In this document: positions 18,801-26,233 of the stretch, piece by piece
Numbering within the stretch: the stretch's first letter is position 1
Layout of the letters: every line of letters begins with the position of its first letter
DNA from: Saprospiraceae bacterium
GTDB lineage: Bacteria > Bacteroidota > Bacteroidia > Chitinophagales > Saprospiraceae
DNA length: 64,000 bases
Direction: 5' to 3'
Assembly (NCBI GenBank): GCA_024103005.1
Contig: JAGFJA010000008.1
Coordinates: forward strand, 36,929-100,928
The notes under the pieces: generated by a model
Database searches by the model: none
What the model was told of the DNA's origin: nothing
The model's input: the letters and a program-made list of their open reading frames with translations, nothing else
Program-made: the position numbers and the translations under genes

Positions 18801-18946
18801 AGAATACTAGCGATATTTCCGGAATTGTTCCCATCCTTTGACTCATAAGTGATAACGGAATTGCCTTGTGCGTTAACACGCACTGTCCCATACACATTGC
18901 AAAATAACAATGCCAAACTAAACAAGTATATTCGGAAGTAGAACAC
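15824..18946 (-). CDS. Propeller-type sensor histidine kinase (LytS/HisKA-like)
   Basis: This encodes 1040 residues from a GTG start at 18946; no better ATG is seen near the signal peptide (YLFSLALLFCNVYG). A long periplasmic sensor of two-component-regulator-propeller repeats follows (ILRDSRGRIWSFGYSNGVSMYDG, IEEDSHGNLWIGSTKGLYFF). A Y_Y_Y-like beta-sandwich lies near 700-765. A membrane segment is at about 775-797. The phospho-acceptor box is NQLNPHFINNTLQWL (His near 838), and the ATPase N-box is IQIHAENAVEHGIRN, with DDGVG and GYGTRVEI further on. This is the LytS-type kinase class that partners with LytTR regulators. It heads the minus-strand DGR block. The stimulus is unknown; related systems sense extracellular polymers. 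Confidence 0.92.
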   Translation of the reverse strand: MFYFRIYLFSLALLFCNVYGTVRVNAQGNSVITYESKDGNNSGNIASILRDSRGRIWSFGYSNGVSMYDGSRWVNYSLNDGLSSVCCGEFYEDYQGNIWIVHSDSPYLDLINSHGIKNYFFSGSSIRGMFFEKDGRRSCLLKKGDTWTILKNVPAKDTFVISSEITFNKDASVYKNQLKNTLYLTDKKSMYLVNEKGFTRLNTSNLSFFNAPNIFGFVDPDQYFTNENGDIYRYNHGKKSLINPSYLHSPYGPSKKIKSRYRGMNFDFPYGRYYIIWSLAEKNHYLLQEYDIRNHHIVNALTFRSNFVPKVWTKDAAGNYWIGTESNVQKVLCYQYCIPVGASNYMNETWALSQAPDGKLWMASYGKGVRFFDGYGLQMPPPSFTSLDEAFFDDMAMQCSDGSMVFNLERNPKVNGLKNIPGIVRIKNNSWSFIPKKNPAIFFGRDNSGRLMQGTFNDGLKIYKTDLDLSEKNLYLHINASKGLRLTNVICALQDTFGRYWMTRSSQGISMYDTTTKKIVNWLVTDDKENIGATSIEEDSHGNLWIGSTKGLYFFENRKAIGQDFKLKNHYVKMGEDYIGNSHIKLTRMIDDSTLLVGNDMGYYLVNLNAFYSKNKKNITFHGVFTESMGNFPGGSVMQNGHFKSADGCFWLLTDNGIFRHDPTKYVQATWNKRLSIDSIRNGKYLYLKNFNAINLSFRNPSIKIYFSTPPDSLLYDNVFYQWRLNNEPWSKPSRDGSIAYFNLNSGRYTFSVRIVVDGHYSLSKTVSFQISPPWWLKWQVWLASMILVLAIVLFLNQKQRKIYSQQLMLSQKETEVEIMSKEKDMLRVHAIVNQLNPHFINNTLQWLQIRVDDDQEAVKVIGRLAENISTVFRNSRRKISFHSLENELLLASNYLYIQKVRFGDRLKIQVMDLAELSDLKEVMVPIMIIQIHAENAVEHGIRNNDDGSGTVSIRVKDAGEYVEIDIEDDGVGREAANRMGSKGTQNGTTMLSELERIYNKKNKMKISQTYIDKIFLRDDGSGYGTRVEIRIPKEYEYVV

Positions 18947-19012
18947 TGATCACAGGGATTTATCTTTGAAAGGTTCAAGTTAATTTTTTATTACTATTTA
19001 AAAATGAAATTT

Positions 19013-19075
19013 CCCATGAATAGGGTTATTTTCCCCATAAAAAGGGTGATATAGCCCATAAAAATTTGTGGTATA
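19013..19075 (-). promoter_or_regulatory. Three 21-bp-spaced direct repeats upstream of the sensor gene
   Basis: CCCAT units start at 19013, 19034 and 19055, exactly 21 bases apart. Units 1 and 2 match at 15 of 21 positions, including AGGGT. Units 2 and 3 share their first 10 bases (CCCATAAAAA). The array is 67 bases upstream of the kinase start. A 21-bp period (two helical turns) is the classic spacing of LytTR-domain binding sites, so this is a candidate operator for the adjacent regulator. Binding is inferred. Confidence 0.55.
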
Positions 19076-19126
19076 TAAAAATGGATGTCCCTATGAAGCA
19101 CGATGTTGAGTTATGATGGATGAAAG

Positions 19127-19602
19127 TCAAGTTAACATGTTTACAAATTGGAAAGTTATCGTATTGGCGAGTCGAAATATGATTTCGAGAGCCCGCATTT
19201 CAATTCCTTCAATATATTTAGCATTGGATTCTGTTTTGACATGGTATTTCAGCAAATTTTCTTTTGATTTTGCATCTTTTAACAACATGACCCCAAAACC
19301 TCGCCCCCAATAAGTTGTATCCATTAAGACAATAACTTCTCTTTTTTCTTTCGCTTAGATCTTGATTCTGACTTTATCCAGATCTCTTTGAATCGTCCTA
19401 ATGGAACCATTGTATTTTTCAGCAAGTCGAGCATAGGTTTGTTTGCCATTCAGATATTCTAACCATAATGATTCATTTTTTCTTCTTTTATCTACTAAAT
19501 ATTGTCGCCCACAAGCTCCGCATTTATAATGTTGAATGGAATTAACGAAGCCATTTTTTTTAGTTATTGGACTTTCACAATAAAAGCACTTTTTTTATAC
19601 AT
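19127..19602 (-). pseudogene. Truncated transposase with zinc-ribbon N-terminus (IS256-variant/IS1595-like)
   Basis: The minus strand reads KKCFYCESPITKKNGFVNS, then HYKCGACGRQYLVD (two CxxC pairs), then a helix-turn-helix-like TYARLAEKYNGSIRTIQRDL. An in-frame TAA follows, then the start of a DDE catalytic region VIVLMDTTYWGRGFGVMLLKD. The coding frame runs through the stop. The probable ATG at 19602 is separated from the frame by a one-base deletion in a seven-A run (19590-19596). Homology ends near 19200, so most of the catalytic domain is missing. It is a dead remnant of an insertion sequence; the family is by motif memory and not certain. Confidence 0.75.
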
Positions 19603-19617
19603 AACCTTTGATTGGCT

Positions 19618-19758
19618 TTAAAGATAGCCATAGTCGGGCTTTTCAGAATTTTGAGTATTAATTTTGCCCTTTAAGCCGTTTTTCACAAAGAATTTGATTA
19701 CAAGGGTGCGCCCGACAGCAGTAAGTGGCGTTTTGATACCGGATTTAGCCGCAACCAT
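19618..19758 (-). other. Possible small reading frame of 46 codons
   Basis: The minus strand holds MVAAKSGIKTPLTAVGRTLV followed by IKFFVKNGLKGKINTQNSE and a stop. Its composition looks coding. It directly adjoins the transposase remnant, so it may be another fragment of a decayed element. No family is recognised. The rest of 18947-19848 shows no gene. Confidence 0.25.
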
Positions 19759-19848
19759 GTACCGTCATTGAATCTATTCGGCATATCTTATGTCAACTTC
19801 ATGTTACCGAACAGTTATCCTACCTTTCAATTTCTTAATATACCTTAA

Positions 19849-19878
19849 TTGCTGTCCAATAAAATAGTCATACCTTTG
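19849..19878 (+). promoter_or_regulatory. Bacteroidota-type promoter of the YceI-like gene
   Basis: TTG at 19849-19851 and TACCTTTG at 19871-19878 are separated by 19 bases, a full match to the Bacteroidota consensus TTG-N19-TAnnTTTG. Transcription would start about 30 bases before the ATG at 19914. Confidence 0.7.
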
Positions 19879-19913
19879 CACTCATTATCATTAATCAATT
19901 ATCAAAATTAAAC

Positions 19914-20543
19914 ATGAAAAAATTCTTTTTTTTATTTCTTACAGTAGGGCTTTTCATAGCTTCTTGCACCAGCAATCCCGAAGGTGACAAAGCAGAAACA
20001 ACAGAAGCACAACAGGCACCAGCAGAAACTACCGGAGCTGCCTTTACCGTAAACCCTCTGGAGTCAACCCTTAGCTGGGAAGGCAAGAAGGTTTCTGCCA
20101 CACACCACGGCACAATCAGCATCAAATCCGGCAACCTGGTGATGGACGGCGACAAGCTAACCGGTGGCGAATTCATCGTAGATATGAACAGCATCGTAAA
20201 TGAAGATCAACAGGGTGAATGGAAAGAAAAATTGGTCGGCCACCTGAAGTCTGAGGATTTCTTCCACGTCGAAAAACATCCTGAAGCTATTTTCCAAATT
20301 ACTGAGGTAAAGGCAACCGACAATCCTAATCAAGTGGTTGTCTCCGGAAACCTGACCATCAAGGGCATCTCCAAAAATATCACATTTAACGCCGATGTCG
20401 TCGAAAATTCCGCCAATAAGGTGCAGATGAAGGCCGACTTCAATATCGAGCGCGAGCAGTGGGGCATTACCTACACTGGCATGGCTGACGACCTGATCTC
20501 CAAGGAAATCAATTTCAAGGTCAATATCGTGGCCAACAGCTAA
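19914..20543 (+). CDS. YceI-family lipoprotein
   Basis: The protein has 209 residues. A lipoprotein signal (MKKFFFLFLTVGLFIASC) ends at Cys18, followed by a low-complexity Glu/Ala/Thr linker to about residue 40. The YceI lipocalin-like domain follows: STLSWEGKKVSATHHGTI, GGEFIVDMNSI, HLKSEDFFHVEKHPEAIF, GNLTIKGISKNI and INFKVNIVA. YceI proteins bind isoprenoid-like lipids in a beta-barrel pocket; the substrate here is unknown. It is transcribed alone between a good promoter and a strong terminator. The lipid anchor suggests attachment to the inner or outer membrane on the periplasmic side. Confidence 0.93.
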   Translation: MKKFFFLFLTVGLFIASCTSNPEGDKAETTEAQQAPAETTGAAFTVNPLESTLSWEGKKVSATHHGTISIKSGNLVMDGDKLTGGEFIVDMNSIVNEDQQGEWKEKLVGHLKSEDFFHVEKHPEAIFQITEVKATDNPNQVVVSGNLTIKGISKNITFNADVVENSANKVQMKADFNIEREQWGITYTGMADDLISKEINFKVNIVANS

Positions 20544-20563
20544 GATCATCCTATTCATGAATT

Positions 20564-20592
20564 AAAAGGGAGGCAGTTGCTTCCCTTTTTTT
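20564..20592 (+). terminator. Rho-independent terminator after the YceI gene
   Basis: The stem AAAAGGGAGGCA / TGCTTCCCTTTT (one G-T pair, 2-base loop) ends in a long T run, about 20 bases after the stop. Confidence 0.88.
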
Positions 20593-20920
20593 ATTTTAAC
20601 CTTTTTGCTTGATTTCTTTAAAAAAATCGAAGAGATAGGTTGTCTAATAACTATTAGGAAGAAGTCTAAAAGTCAGAAAGTCAGGCACTGAGTATCATAC
20701 TTCAATTTGTTCTAATAAAAACTACGAATCAAGTCTGTTTACCCTTTACCAGCTTCCCAAATTCCCTTTTCATGCATGGTTCAGCCCATCATCCACCTAA
20801 TAATGCATGGTAAGAACCCACTTCCGTCACTATACGCTCCAAAATTATTTCTCTGAGTGGAAACTTATTTTGACCTTCAAACATTTGCATGGTAAACTAT
20901 TAAACTCAAAAGTCAACCTT
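20593..20920. other. Intergenic region
   Basis: This 328-base AT-rich spacer has no convincing gene. An open frame from 20807 continues into the downstream gene, but its first 38 codons show no conserved character and are probably leader. Confidence 0.4.
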
Positions 20921-21307
20921 ATGAAAAAATATGATTTTAAAGAACAACAATTCTGGAAAAAAATTTCCCGCTTTGCTAAAAATGCAGGCGCAAAGGTAAT
21001 CTATTCCGCACTGCTTATGTATTATGCATTCCGACGCAACGAAACACCGAAATGGGCAAAAGTAGCCATCTTAGGCTCTATCACATATTTTTTATCGCCG
21101 GTGGATTTTATTCCCGACCTGACTCCTATTCTTGGGTTTACCGATGACATGGCAGTACTGGTAAGTGGTCTGATAACTGTCAGCTCGTACATTGACGATT
21201 CAGTCAGAATGAAGGCAAAAGGGAAGTTAAGCCAATGGTTTAAAGAAGAAGATATTGCAGATGCAATCGCAGATATTGAACTAAGGATGAAAAAAAATAA
21301 ATCATGA
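20921..21307 (+). CDS. DUF1232 (YkvA-like) small membrane protein
   Basis: This encodes 128 residues from the ATG at 20921 (MKKYDFKEQQFW). The frame is open from 20807, but the conserved part starts here. The central segment PKWAKVAILGSITYFLSPVDFIPDLTPILGFTDD is the DUF1232/YkvA signature, with the SPVDxIPD motif between two hydrophobic helices. The C-terminus is charged (ELRMKKNKS). The molecular function of the family is unknown. It stands alone between the YceI gene and the oppositely oriented queG. Confidence 0.9.
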   Translation: MKKYDFKEQQFWKKISRFAKNAGAKVIYSALLMYYAFRRNETPKWAKVAILGSITYFLSPVDFIPDLTPILGFTDDMAVLVSGLITVSSYIDDSVRMKAKGKLSQWFKEEDIADAIADIELRMKKNKS

Positions 21308-21374
21308 AGGAAGCTTCTATTTTGTTATCGGAACATCCTGTCGATTATCTTAACCCCATCCTTAGAATAAAACT

Positions 21375-22322
21375 TTAGCCGTCAGATTCCATGTCGGGGT
21401 CAATAAACTCCACGTTACGCTTCATCCCCTTCAAACCGGTCCGCTTTAAGGGTGATTGCAAAAATATGGTTTCAAACGTTTCTTGTGTCATATTTTTCCA
21501 GTCTTCAGGAGTAAGCTCACCTATTTGGGGTACCCGGACAAATCCTTCTTCTACTGTCGGAGTAGCAAATTTATTCCAGGGACAGACTTGCTGACATATA
21601 TCACAACCAAATGCCCAGCCTTCCATTTTGCCCTTAAATGCCGAATCTATTTCATCATCTTTCAATTCTATTGTCAGATAGGAAATGCATTTATTAGCCT
21701 GAATGGTGTATCCTTCCGGATCTATCGCATCAGTAGGACAGGCATCGATGCACCTTGTACACGTGCCGCAATGATCCCGGATGACTTTTTCAGGTTCGGG
21801 TGCAAGGTCTAAATCAATCAAAATTTCTGCCAAAAAGAAATATGATCCCCGCTTTGGATGAATCAACAAGGCATTCTTTCCTACCCATCCTAATCCGGCA
21901 CGCCTTGCCCACTCCTTTTCAAGAATCGGAGCCGAATCCGTAAAATACCTGATATTTGCCTCCGGAGCTATATTCTCAATGATTTTACGGGAAATTGACT
22001 TGAGTTTTTTCTTCAGCACCTTGTGATAATCCCTACCCAGAGCATAAGTCGAAATTTTGGGACCTTTTGTCATTGTCGGGTTCTCCTGATAGTAATTAAA
22101 AACAAGGCTAATCACCGTCTTTGTTCCGGGATGCAGTAGGACTGGATTGGTACGCAGGTCTTCATTCCGTTCCAGATAAGACATCTTTCCCGGGCGGCCC
22201 TCTGACACCCACTCTTTCAGGAAGGCAGCTTCCTTGTCCAATGATTCTGCTTTAGAAAACCCGATAGCCGCAAAACCTTCCTCCAGCGCCCAATCTCTTA
22301 TTTGTTGTCGCAAATCAGACAT
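21375..22322 (-). CDS. queG: Epoxyqueuosine reductase QueG
   Basis: The protein has 315 residues. The N-terminal cobalamin-binding region includes GRDYHKVL (96-103) and YFTDSAPILEKEWARRAGLGWVGKN, in which Asp129 is the expected catalytic acid. Two [4Fe-4S] motifs follow: CGTCTRCIDACP (Cys185, 188, 191, 195) and CDICQQVCPWN. QueG performs the last step of queuosine tRNA modification, reducing epoxyqueuosine at the wobble base. This is the short form, lacking the C-terminal HEAT-like extension of some homologues. It is convergent with the DUF1232 gene and appears monocistronic. Confidence 0.95.
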   Translation of the reverse strand: MSDLRQQIRDWALEEGFAAIGFSKAESLDKEAAFLKEWVSEGRPGKMSYLERNEDLRTNPVLLHPGTKTVISLVFNYYQENPTMTKGPKISTYALGRDYHKVLKKKLKSISRKIIENIAPEANIRYFTDSAPILEKEWARRAGLGWVGKNALLIHPKRGSYFFLAEILIDLDLAPEPEKVIRDHCGTCTRCIDACPTDAIDPEGYTIQANKCISYLTIELKDDEIDSAFKGKMEGWAFGCDICQQVCPWNKFATPTVEEGFVRVPQIGELTPEDWKNMTQETFETIFLQSPLKRTGLKGMKRNVEFIDPDMESDG

Positions 22323-22481
22323 TCAACAAAGGTAAGGTTTCTAATTCTTTGGGGAAAATGAATTTGCATCCGACAGATTACAAAACCTGTCACATTAATT
22401 CTCAGGACATTATCAAATAATTGTATATTTCCTGAATGCAATTACCACCTGCACTGCAAAAACAATTGTTTCCTCAAAAGT

Positions 22482-23063
22482 CTATCTGTCAGCGTATCGG
22501 GTGTTGAAGAATGTTCTGAGGCCTAATTCTGCAAATATCGTTTTACTACGGAGCATATATCCACCATTGATAAAATATTCAGAATTCTTGTGCATGTCTT
22601 TTATATAAAATAAGCCCAGCTCTGCACCAACAAAATAATCATAATCTGCTTTTACTGCCGCTATGCCATTTTCCGCATCAGCCTTTCGCTTACCAAAATT
22701 ATACACGACGCCTCCTTTAGCTAAAATGGAATACGCATTCTGATGATTTTTTGCACACTGCTGACCATTGGATCGCCATTTACCAAGGCCAAGTTCAAGA
22801 CGTCCAAATGGATTTGCGAAAAAAGTCTTATCAATATTCTCAGCATCAAAATCTGCAGTAGCATGCACACCCACGGACAATTTAGTCATCATCCAGTGAG
22901 TACCTATGGCATAACCAAAATCCAAACCAAGCCCTTCCCTATTCAATGCATGTTCTACATCTCTGGAGGTCAGATAAATCGCAGGCGCATCAATCATTGA
23001 CCTGATTTGCCCGGATACGGTAAAATAAGAAAGAAGCAGAAATAAAACTAATCCTTTTTTCAT
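22482..23063 (-). CDS. Secreted/outer-membrane-like protein of unknown function
   Basis: This encodes 193 residues from the ATG at 23063 (signal MKKGLVLFLLLSYFTVSGQ); an ATG at 23081 adds six residues. The mature part alternates hydrophobic strands with Gly/Asn turns (YAIGTHWMMTKLSVGVHA, ILAKGGVVYNFGKR, FVGAELGLFYIKD) and ends FAELGLRTFFNTRYADR. This suggests a small outer-membrane barrel. It is similar in style to the proteins at 504-1199 and 32784-33395, but without evident sequence similarity. No enzymatic residues are recognised. Confidence 0.6.
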   Translation of the reverse strand: MKKGLVLFLLLSYFTVSGQIRSMIDAPAIYLTSRDVEHALNREGLGLDFGYAIGTHWMMTKLSVGVHATADFDAENIDKTFFANPFGRLELGLGKWRSNGQQCAKNHQNAYSILAKGGVVYNFGKRKADAENGIAAVKADYDYFVGAELGLFYIKDMHKNSEYFINGGYMLRSKTIFAELGLRTFFNTRYADR

Positions 23064-23330
23064 TACAAAATAATTTAACATGTTGACTATTTTTCCAATT
23101 CACCTCAAAACGGATGAATTCAGCCATAAATATAAAACAAATATTCTGTCAACAAATCTCAAATCAGATTTCGGACGCTGACTTTTTTATTCTATTTCAA
23201 ACAGAAAGTATCTGATTTAAAAAAAACTGTGAATTTGAGCCATTCCCCGGCAAATATTGACTTATTCCCCGTGAAATAATCAATCTTTGATGAATAGGAA
23301 TTCTAAGTTACTATAATACTAACCGAAAAC

Positions 23331-24653
23331 TTATCGAGAATTTTTAGGTCGATATTGCTTCTTATACTTTTTCTTCATGGCTGCCTCATAATCAAAACGA
23401 ACATTCACCTTTTTGTTTTTTTCAGCTTTTTCATGAAAGGCACTGCCGACATACTTCTTATTGCTATTACCCAGATAATCAGGCATGTACACCACAGACT
23501 CCTCCTCCGGAAGCAATCGGTCAGAAGCAGAATATCCTTCCGGCAAGGACAACACCTCCAACTTCATGCCCATCAACTGTTCAAGCTTATCCATCATTTC
23601 TACCTGTGCCTCACTTACAAAGGCTATTGCAATACCTTGTTTACCGAATCTGCCTGTTCTGCCTATCCGATGTATATAACTTTCTTCCACCTCAGGCAAG
23701 TCAAAGTTGATGACATGACTGACATCTCGTATATCAAGGCCTCGGGAAAGTAAATCTGTGGCAATCAATATTCTTGAATTCCCTGATTCAAATTCATCCA
23801 ATGTATCAAAGCGGCGGTTCTGATTTTTATTGGCATGCATATATGTAAGACCGGAAAAACCGTCTTCCTGTAACATTTCATACACGATTTCAGCCTTTTT
23901 CTTATTGGACACAAAAACCAATACCTTAGTCATCTCGGGAGCTGTAATCAACTGCTTTAGCAGGTTCAGCTTACTGAAAAAATTAGGGACAAAATACTTG
24001 TACTGTCTGATGGTATCAATGGGTTTGCCGATGGGTGCAGCTTCTACCTGATGCAACCTTTCAAAATATTCATCCATCATTTCTTCCACTTCAGGATTGA
24101 GGGTCGCCGAAAACAACAAATTCTGCCTTTTTTCAGGTAATTTATCAAATATAACCTTCAGCTGTGCCCTAAAGCCCTGATTGAGCATTTCGTCAAACTC
24201 ATCGATTATCAGCCTCTTTATATTCTTCAAATTTAATACTCCTGTATGGACAAAATCTGCCACCCTTCCAGGTGTTCCGACAAGGATATCCAGGCCTTCC
24301 ATGATGCTATCTGCCTGAGGTCGGGTATTTACACCACCGAAAATACCATAAGTCCTGACGGACATATATCTAGTTAATCTGGTAATTTCTGCTTCTACCT
24401 GTCGCACCAGTTCACGAGTAGGAACTAATATTAAAACTGTTGGCAAACGAGAGGTGCTATATTGGTGGAGGCTCAAAACCGGCAACAAATAGGCAAGTGT
24501 CTTTCCTGTTCCTGTCTGTGCTATCCCGCTTACATCCCGACCTGACTTAACGACCGAAAAAACCTGTTCCTGAATCGGAGAAGGCTGATTCAATTCCATA
24601 TCTTCCAGGGCACGGAGCAAGGCCTTGGGTATCTTCATATCCGAAAATTCCAT
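23331..24653 (-). CDS. DEAD-box RNA helicase (DEFD variant)
   Basis: The protein has 440 residues. Q-motif region PSPIQEQ (25-31), motif I AQTGTGKT (45-52), PTREL (78-82), TPGR (127-130), motif II DEFD (151-154) instead of the usual DEAD, and SAT (182-184). The second RecA domain has TDLLSRGLDI and HRIGRTGR. The C-terminal tail is basic (KKKYKKQYRPKNSR), typical of RNA-binding extensions. It is likely an RhlE/CshA-type helicase for ribosome assembly or mRNA decay. It is transcribed alone; a perfect TAnnTTTG element lies just before the start codon. Confidence 0.93.
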   Translation of the reverse strand: MEFSDMKIPKALLRALEDMELNQPSPIQEQVFSVVKSGRDVSGIAQTGTGKTLAYLLPVLSLHQYSTSRLPTVLILVPTRELVRQVEAEITRLTRYMSVRTYGIFGGVNTRPQADSIMEGLDILVGTPGRVADFVHTGVLNLKNIKRLIIDEFDEMLNQGFRAQLKVIFDKLPEKRQNLLFSATLNPEVEEMMDEYFERLHQVEAAPIGKPIDTIRQYKYFVPNFFSKLNLLKQLITAPEMTKVLVFVSNKKKAEIVYEMLQEDGFSGLTYMHANKNQNRRFDTLDEFESGNSRILIATDLLSRGLDIRDVSHVINFDLPEVEESYIHRIGRTGRFGKQGIAIAFVSEAQVEMMDKLEQLMGMKLEVLSLPEGYSASDRLLPEEESVVYMPDYLGNSNKKYVGSAFHEKAEKNKKVNVRFDYEAAMKKKYKKQYRPKNSR

Positions 24654-24669
24654 ATCAGGTATTTGACCT

Positions 24670-24677
24670 CAAAGATA
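24670..24677 (-). promoter_or_regulatory. Candidate -7 element of the helicase gene
   Basis: The minus strand reads TATCTTTG 16 bases before the ATG at 24653, matching TAnnTTTG exactly. No TTG at the ideal distance is seen, and the leader would be very short. Confidence 0.4.
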
Positions 24678-24778
24678 ATCAATCTCAACAATCTGAATAT
24701 TTCTTGATGACGGATGTGTGGATAATGAATTGGGCGTTACAATAAATAACAGAAGATTTTGTGTAACGATTAATTCCC

Positions 24779-24834
24779 GGAGTTCGGTTTGAGATTGTCT
24801 TTAATGAGTTGTTGGATAGCTTCGCTGTTTGTTG
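24779..24834 (+). repeat. Dispersed degenerate repeat, copy 2
   Basis: It aligns gap-free with 4315-4370 (41 of 56 identical bases). A short GGGCTTTCGCCC hairpin follows immediately. Confidence 0.55.
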
Positions 24835-24949
24835 GGCTTTCGCCCGATTGATTAGCCGGATATACAATAGTAAATATATACTCTTTGCCTATTTGTGTAT
24901 TACTCAATAAATCATATACGAATGAAAACAAAGTTTATTTTTTTCATAA

Positions 24950-25020
24950 GGTCGCTCCTACAGAGCTTGACTCCTGCCTCGTATTCATTATTCTACCATA
25001 AGGTCGTGCTAATTGCACTT
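24950..25020 (+). repeat. Pair of GGTCG hairpin repeats, 52-bp period
   Basis: Units start at 24950 and 25002. Hairpins are GCTC-CTACA-GAGC (24954-24966) and GTGC-TAATT-GCAC (25006-25018). The stem bases differ from unit to unit but keep pairing, compared also with 5021-5033. Confidence 0.6.
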
Positions 25021-25105
25021 TGGCGATATTGTGTTAAGACAAATTATTACAAAAGCCTCCGATATTAATGTGGAACAATGTTGATAAACAAAAGGAATGC
25101 TCAAG

Positions 25106-25118
25106 GCTCCCGAGGAGC
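25106..25118 (+). repeat. GCTCC-CGA-GGAGC hairpin
   Basis: A 5-bp stem with a 3-base loop is followed by GGCCTTTTGGTAGAAAT. It looks like another intergenic hairpin repeat type; only one copy is seen in the window. Confidence 0.4.
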
Positions 25119-25197
25119 GGCCTTTTGGTAGAAATATTCGGTAAAATTATTCAAGTCCCTTATGGGCAACCTTTTATAACAAGTGTTTCAATTATAA

Positions 25198-25215
25198 AGT
25201 CGATCCTACAGAGCA
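25198..25215 (+). repeat. Single GTCG hairpin repeat, degenerate
   Basis: AGTCGATCCTACAGAGCA resembles the GGTCG units. The stem is imperfect (GATC/GAGC) around the CTACA loop. Confidence 0.45.
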
Positions 25216-25292
25216 TTTTTCCGGTTATTTACCACTTGCGTTCTTATTACATTTTTTATAATCTGGGCAATTTGTGATACACACTTGACTGA

Positions 25293-26003
25293 TTAACAAC
25301 TTCGTTCGCCCAAGATACGATTTGGTCTTAACCTCAATCCAAAATGCTTGACAGATTTTTCCCTGATATAGGATTCTGCTTCATCCAGCGAACCTGTAAT
25401 CAGCATCAGATTGGGATCTCCAACTGATATGGTCTTTTCTCTGACCATCAATTCGATGTGTTCACGTATATGCTGATAAAATTCGGGAACAAAAATCACT
25501 ACCGGAAATTTTTCGATCTTCCCCGTTTGAATTAAGGTAAGCGCTTCAAAAAACTCATCCAATGTTCCGAATCCACCCGGGCAAATCACAAAGGCAAAGG
25601 AATATTTAATCAGCAATGTCTTTCTCACAAAAAAATACTTGATATTGACATAACGATCAAGATAAGGATTAGCATGTTGCTCATGTGGCAGCTCAATATT
25701 ACATGCTACAGATGGTCCACCTGCATCCCTGGCTCCCCGGTTTCCGGCTTCCATGATGCCCGGGCCGCCGCCCGTCATTATCGTAAAACCCATTTTGGAG
25801 AGCCTTGCCGCCAGCTCTCTTGCCTGTTGATAATACAAATTGTCCTCGTCGAATCTGGCTGACCCGAAGATAGTCACACATGGACCTACAAAATGCAAGG
25901 CCCGGAAACCCCGGATAAATTCCTTGAAAACATCCAATGCGTACAAAAAATCTTTAAATCTGGATCTTGGTCCACCCAGAAAATGTCTTTCATTGTGAGT
26001 CAT
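25293..26003 (-). CDS. LOG-family Rossmann-fold protein (TIGR00730-like)
   Basis: The protein has 236 residues. It contains the two LOG family signatures: GGGPGIMEAGNRGA and PGGFGTLDEFFEALTLIQTGK. These form the nucleotide-binding and catalytic site (Arg and Glu residues) of nucleoside 5'-monophosphate phosphoribohydrolases. Plant and actinobacterial members activate cytokinins; the bacterial role is probably nucleotide salvage or degradation. An N-terminal stretch of about 40 residues (ERHFLGGPRSRFKDF) precedes the fold. It is transcribed on its own, toward the repeat island. Confidence 0.9.
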   Translation of the reverse strand: MTHNERHFLGGPRSRFKDFLYALDVFKEFIRGFRALHFVGPCVTIFGSARFDEDNLYYQQARELAARLSKMGFTIMTGGGPGIMEAGNRGARDAGGPSVACNIELPHEQHANPYLDRYVNIKYFFVRKTLLIKYSFAFVICPGGFGTLDEFFEALTLIQTGKIEKFPVVIFVPEFYQHIREHIELMVREKTISVGDPNLMLITGSLDEAESYIREKSVKHFGLRLRPNRILGERSC

Positions 26004-26194
26004 TACTTTTGAAATATATGCGAAAAAAGACTAAGTTAATAAATTCTCACCGAATAAAATGAAAATTGGAAAAGTTATAATTCTGATTGGCCTGATAAAA
26101 TAAGGGCAAACCTTAAATAAATGGTGAAATTAAGGGCGTTTGCTTTATTTTCTAAAGCATTTGGTATTTAATGACAATGGATAAAACCTCAAAT

Positions 26195-26233
26195 AAAAAA
26201 GGAAAGGCAATATCATAATCACCTTTCCTTTTT
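26195..26233 (-). terminator. Rho-independent terminator of tRNA-Glu
   Basis: A 12-bp perfect stem (CCTTTCCTTTTT at 26222-26233 on the plus strand with its complement at 26196-26207) has a 14-base loop. On the minus strand it is followed by a T run. It starts at the encoded CCA end of the tRNA. Confidence 0.88.

Larger units (their letters stand above)
24678..25292. other. Gene-free repeat island
   Basis: About 600 bases lie between the helicase and LOG genes with no convincing reading frame. It holds one copy of the 56-base dispersed repeat, three GGTCG hairpin units and a further GCTCC/GGAGC hairpin, all listed separately. It is similar in character to 4264-5982. Confidence 0.55.
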
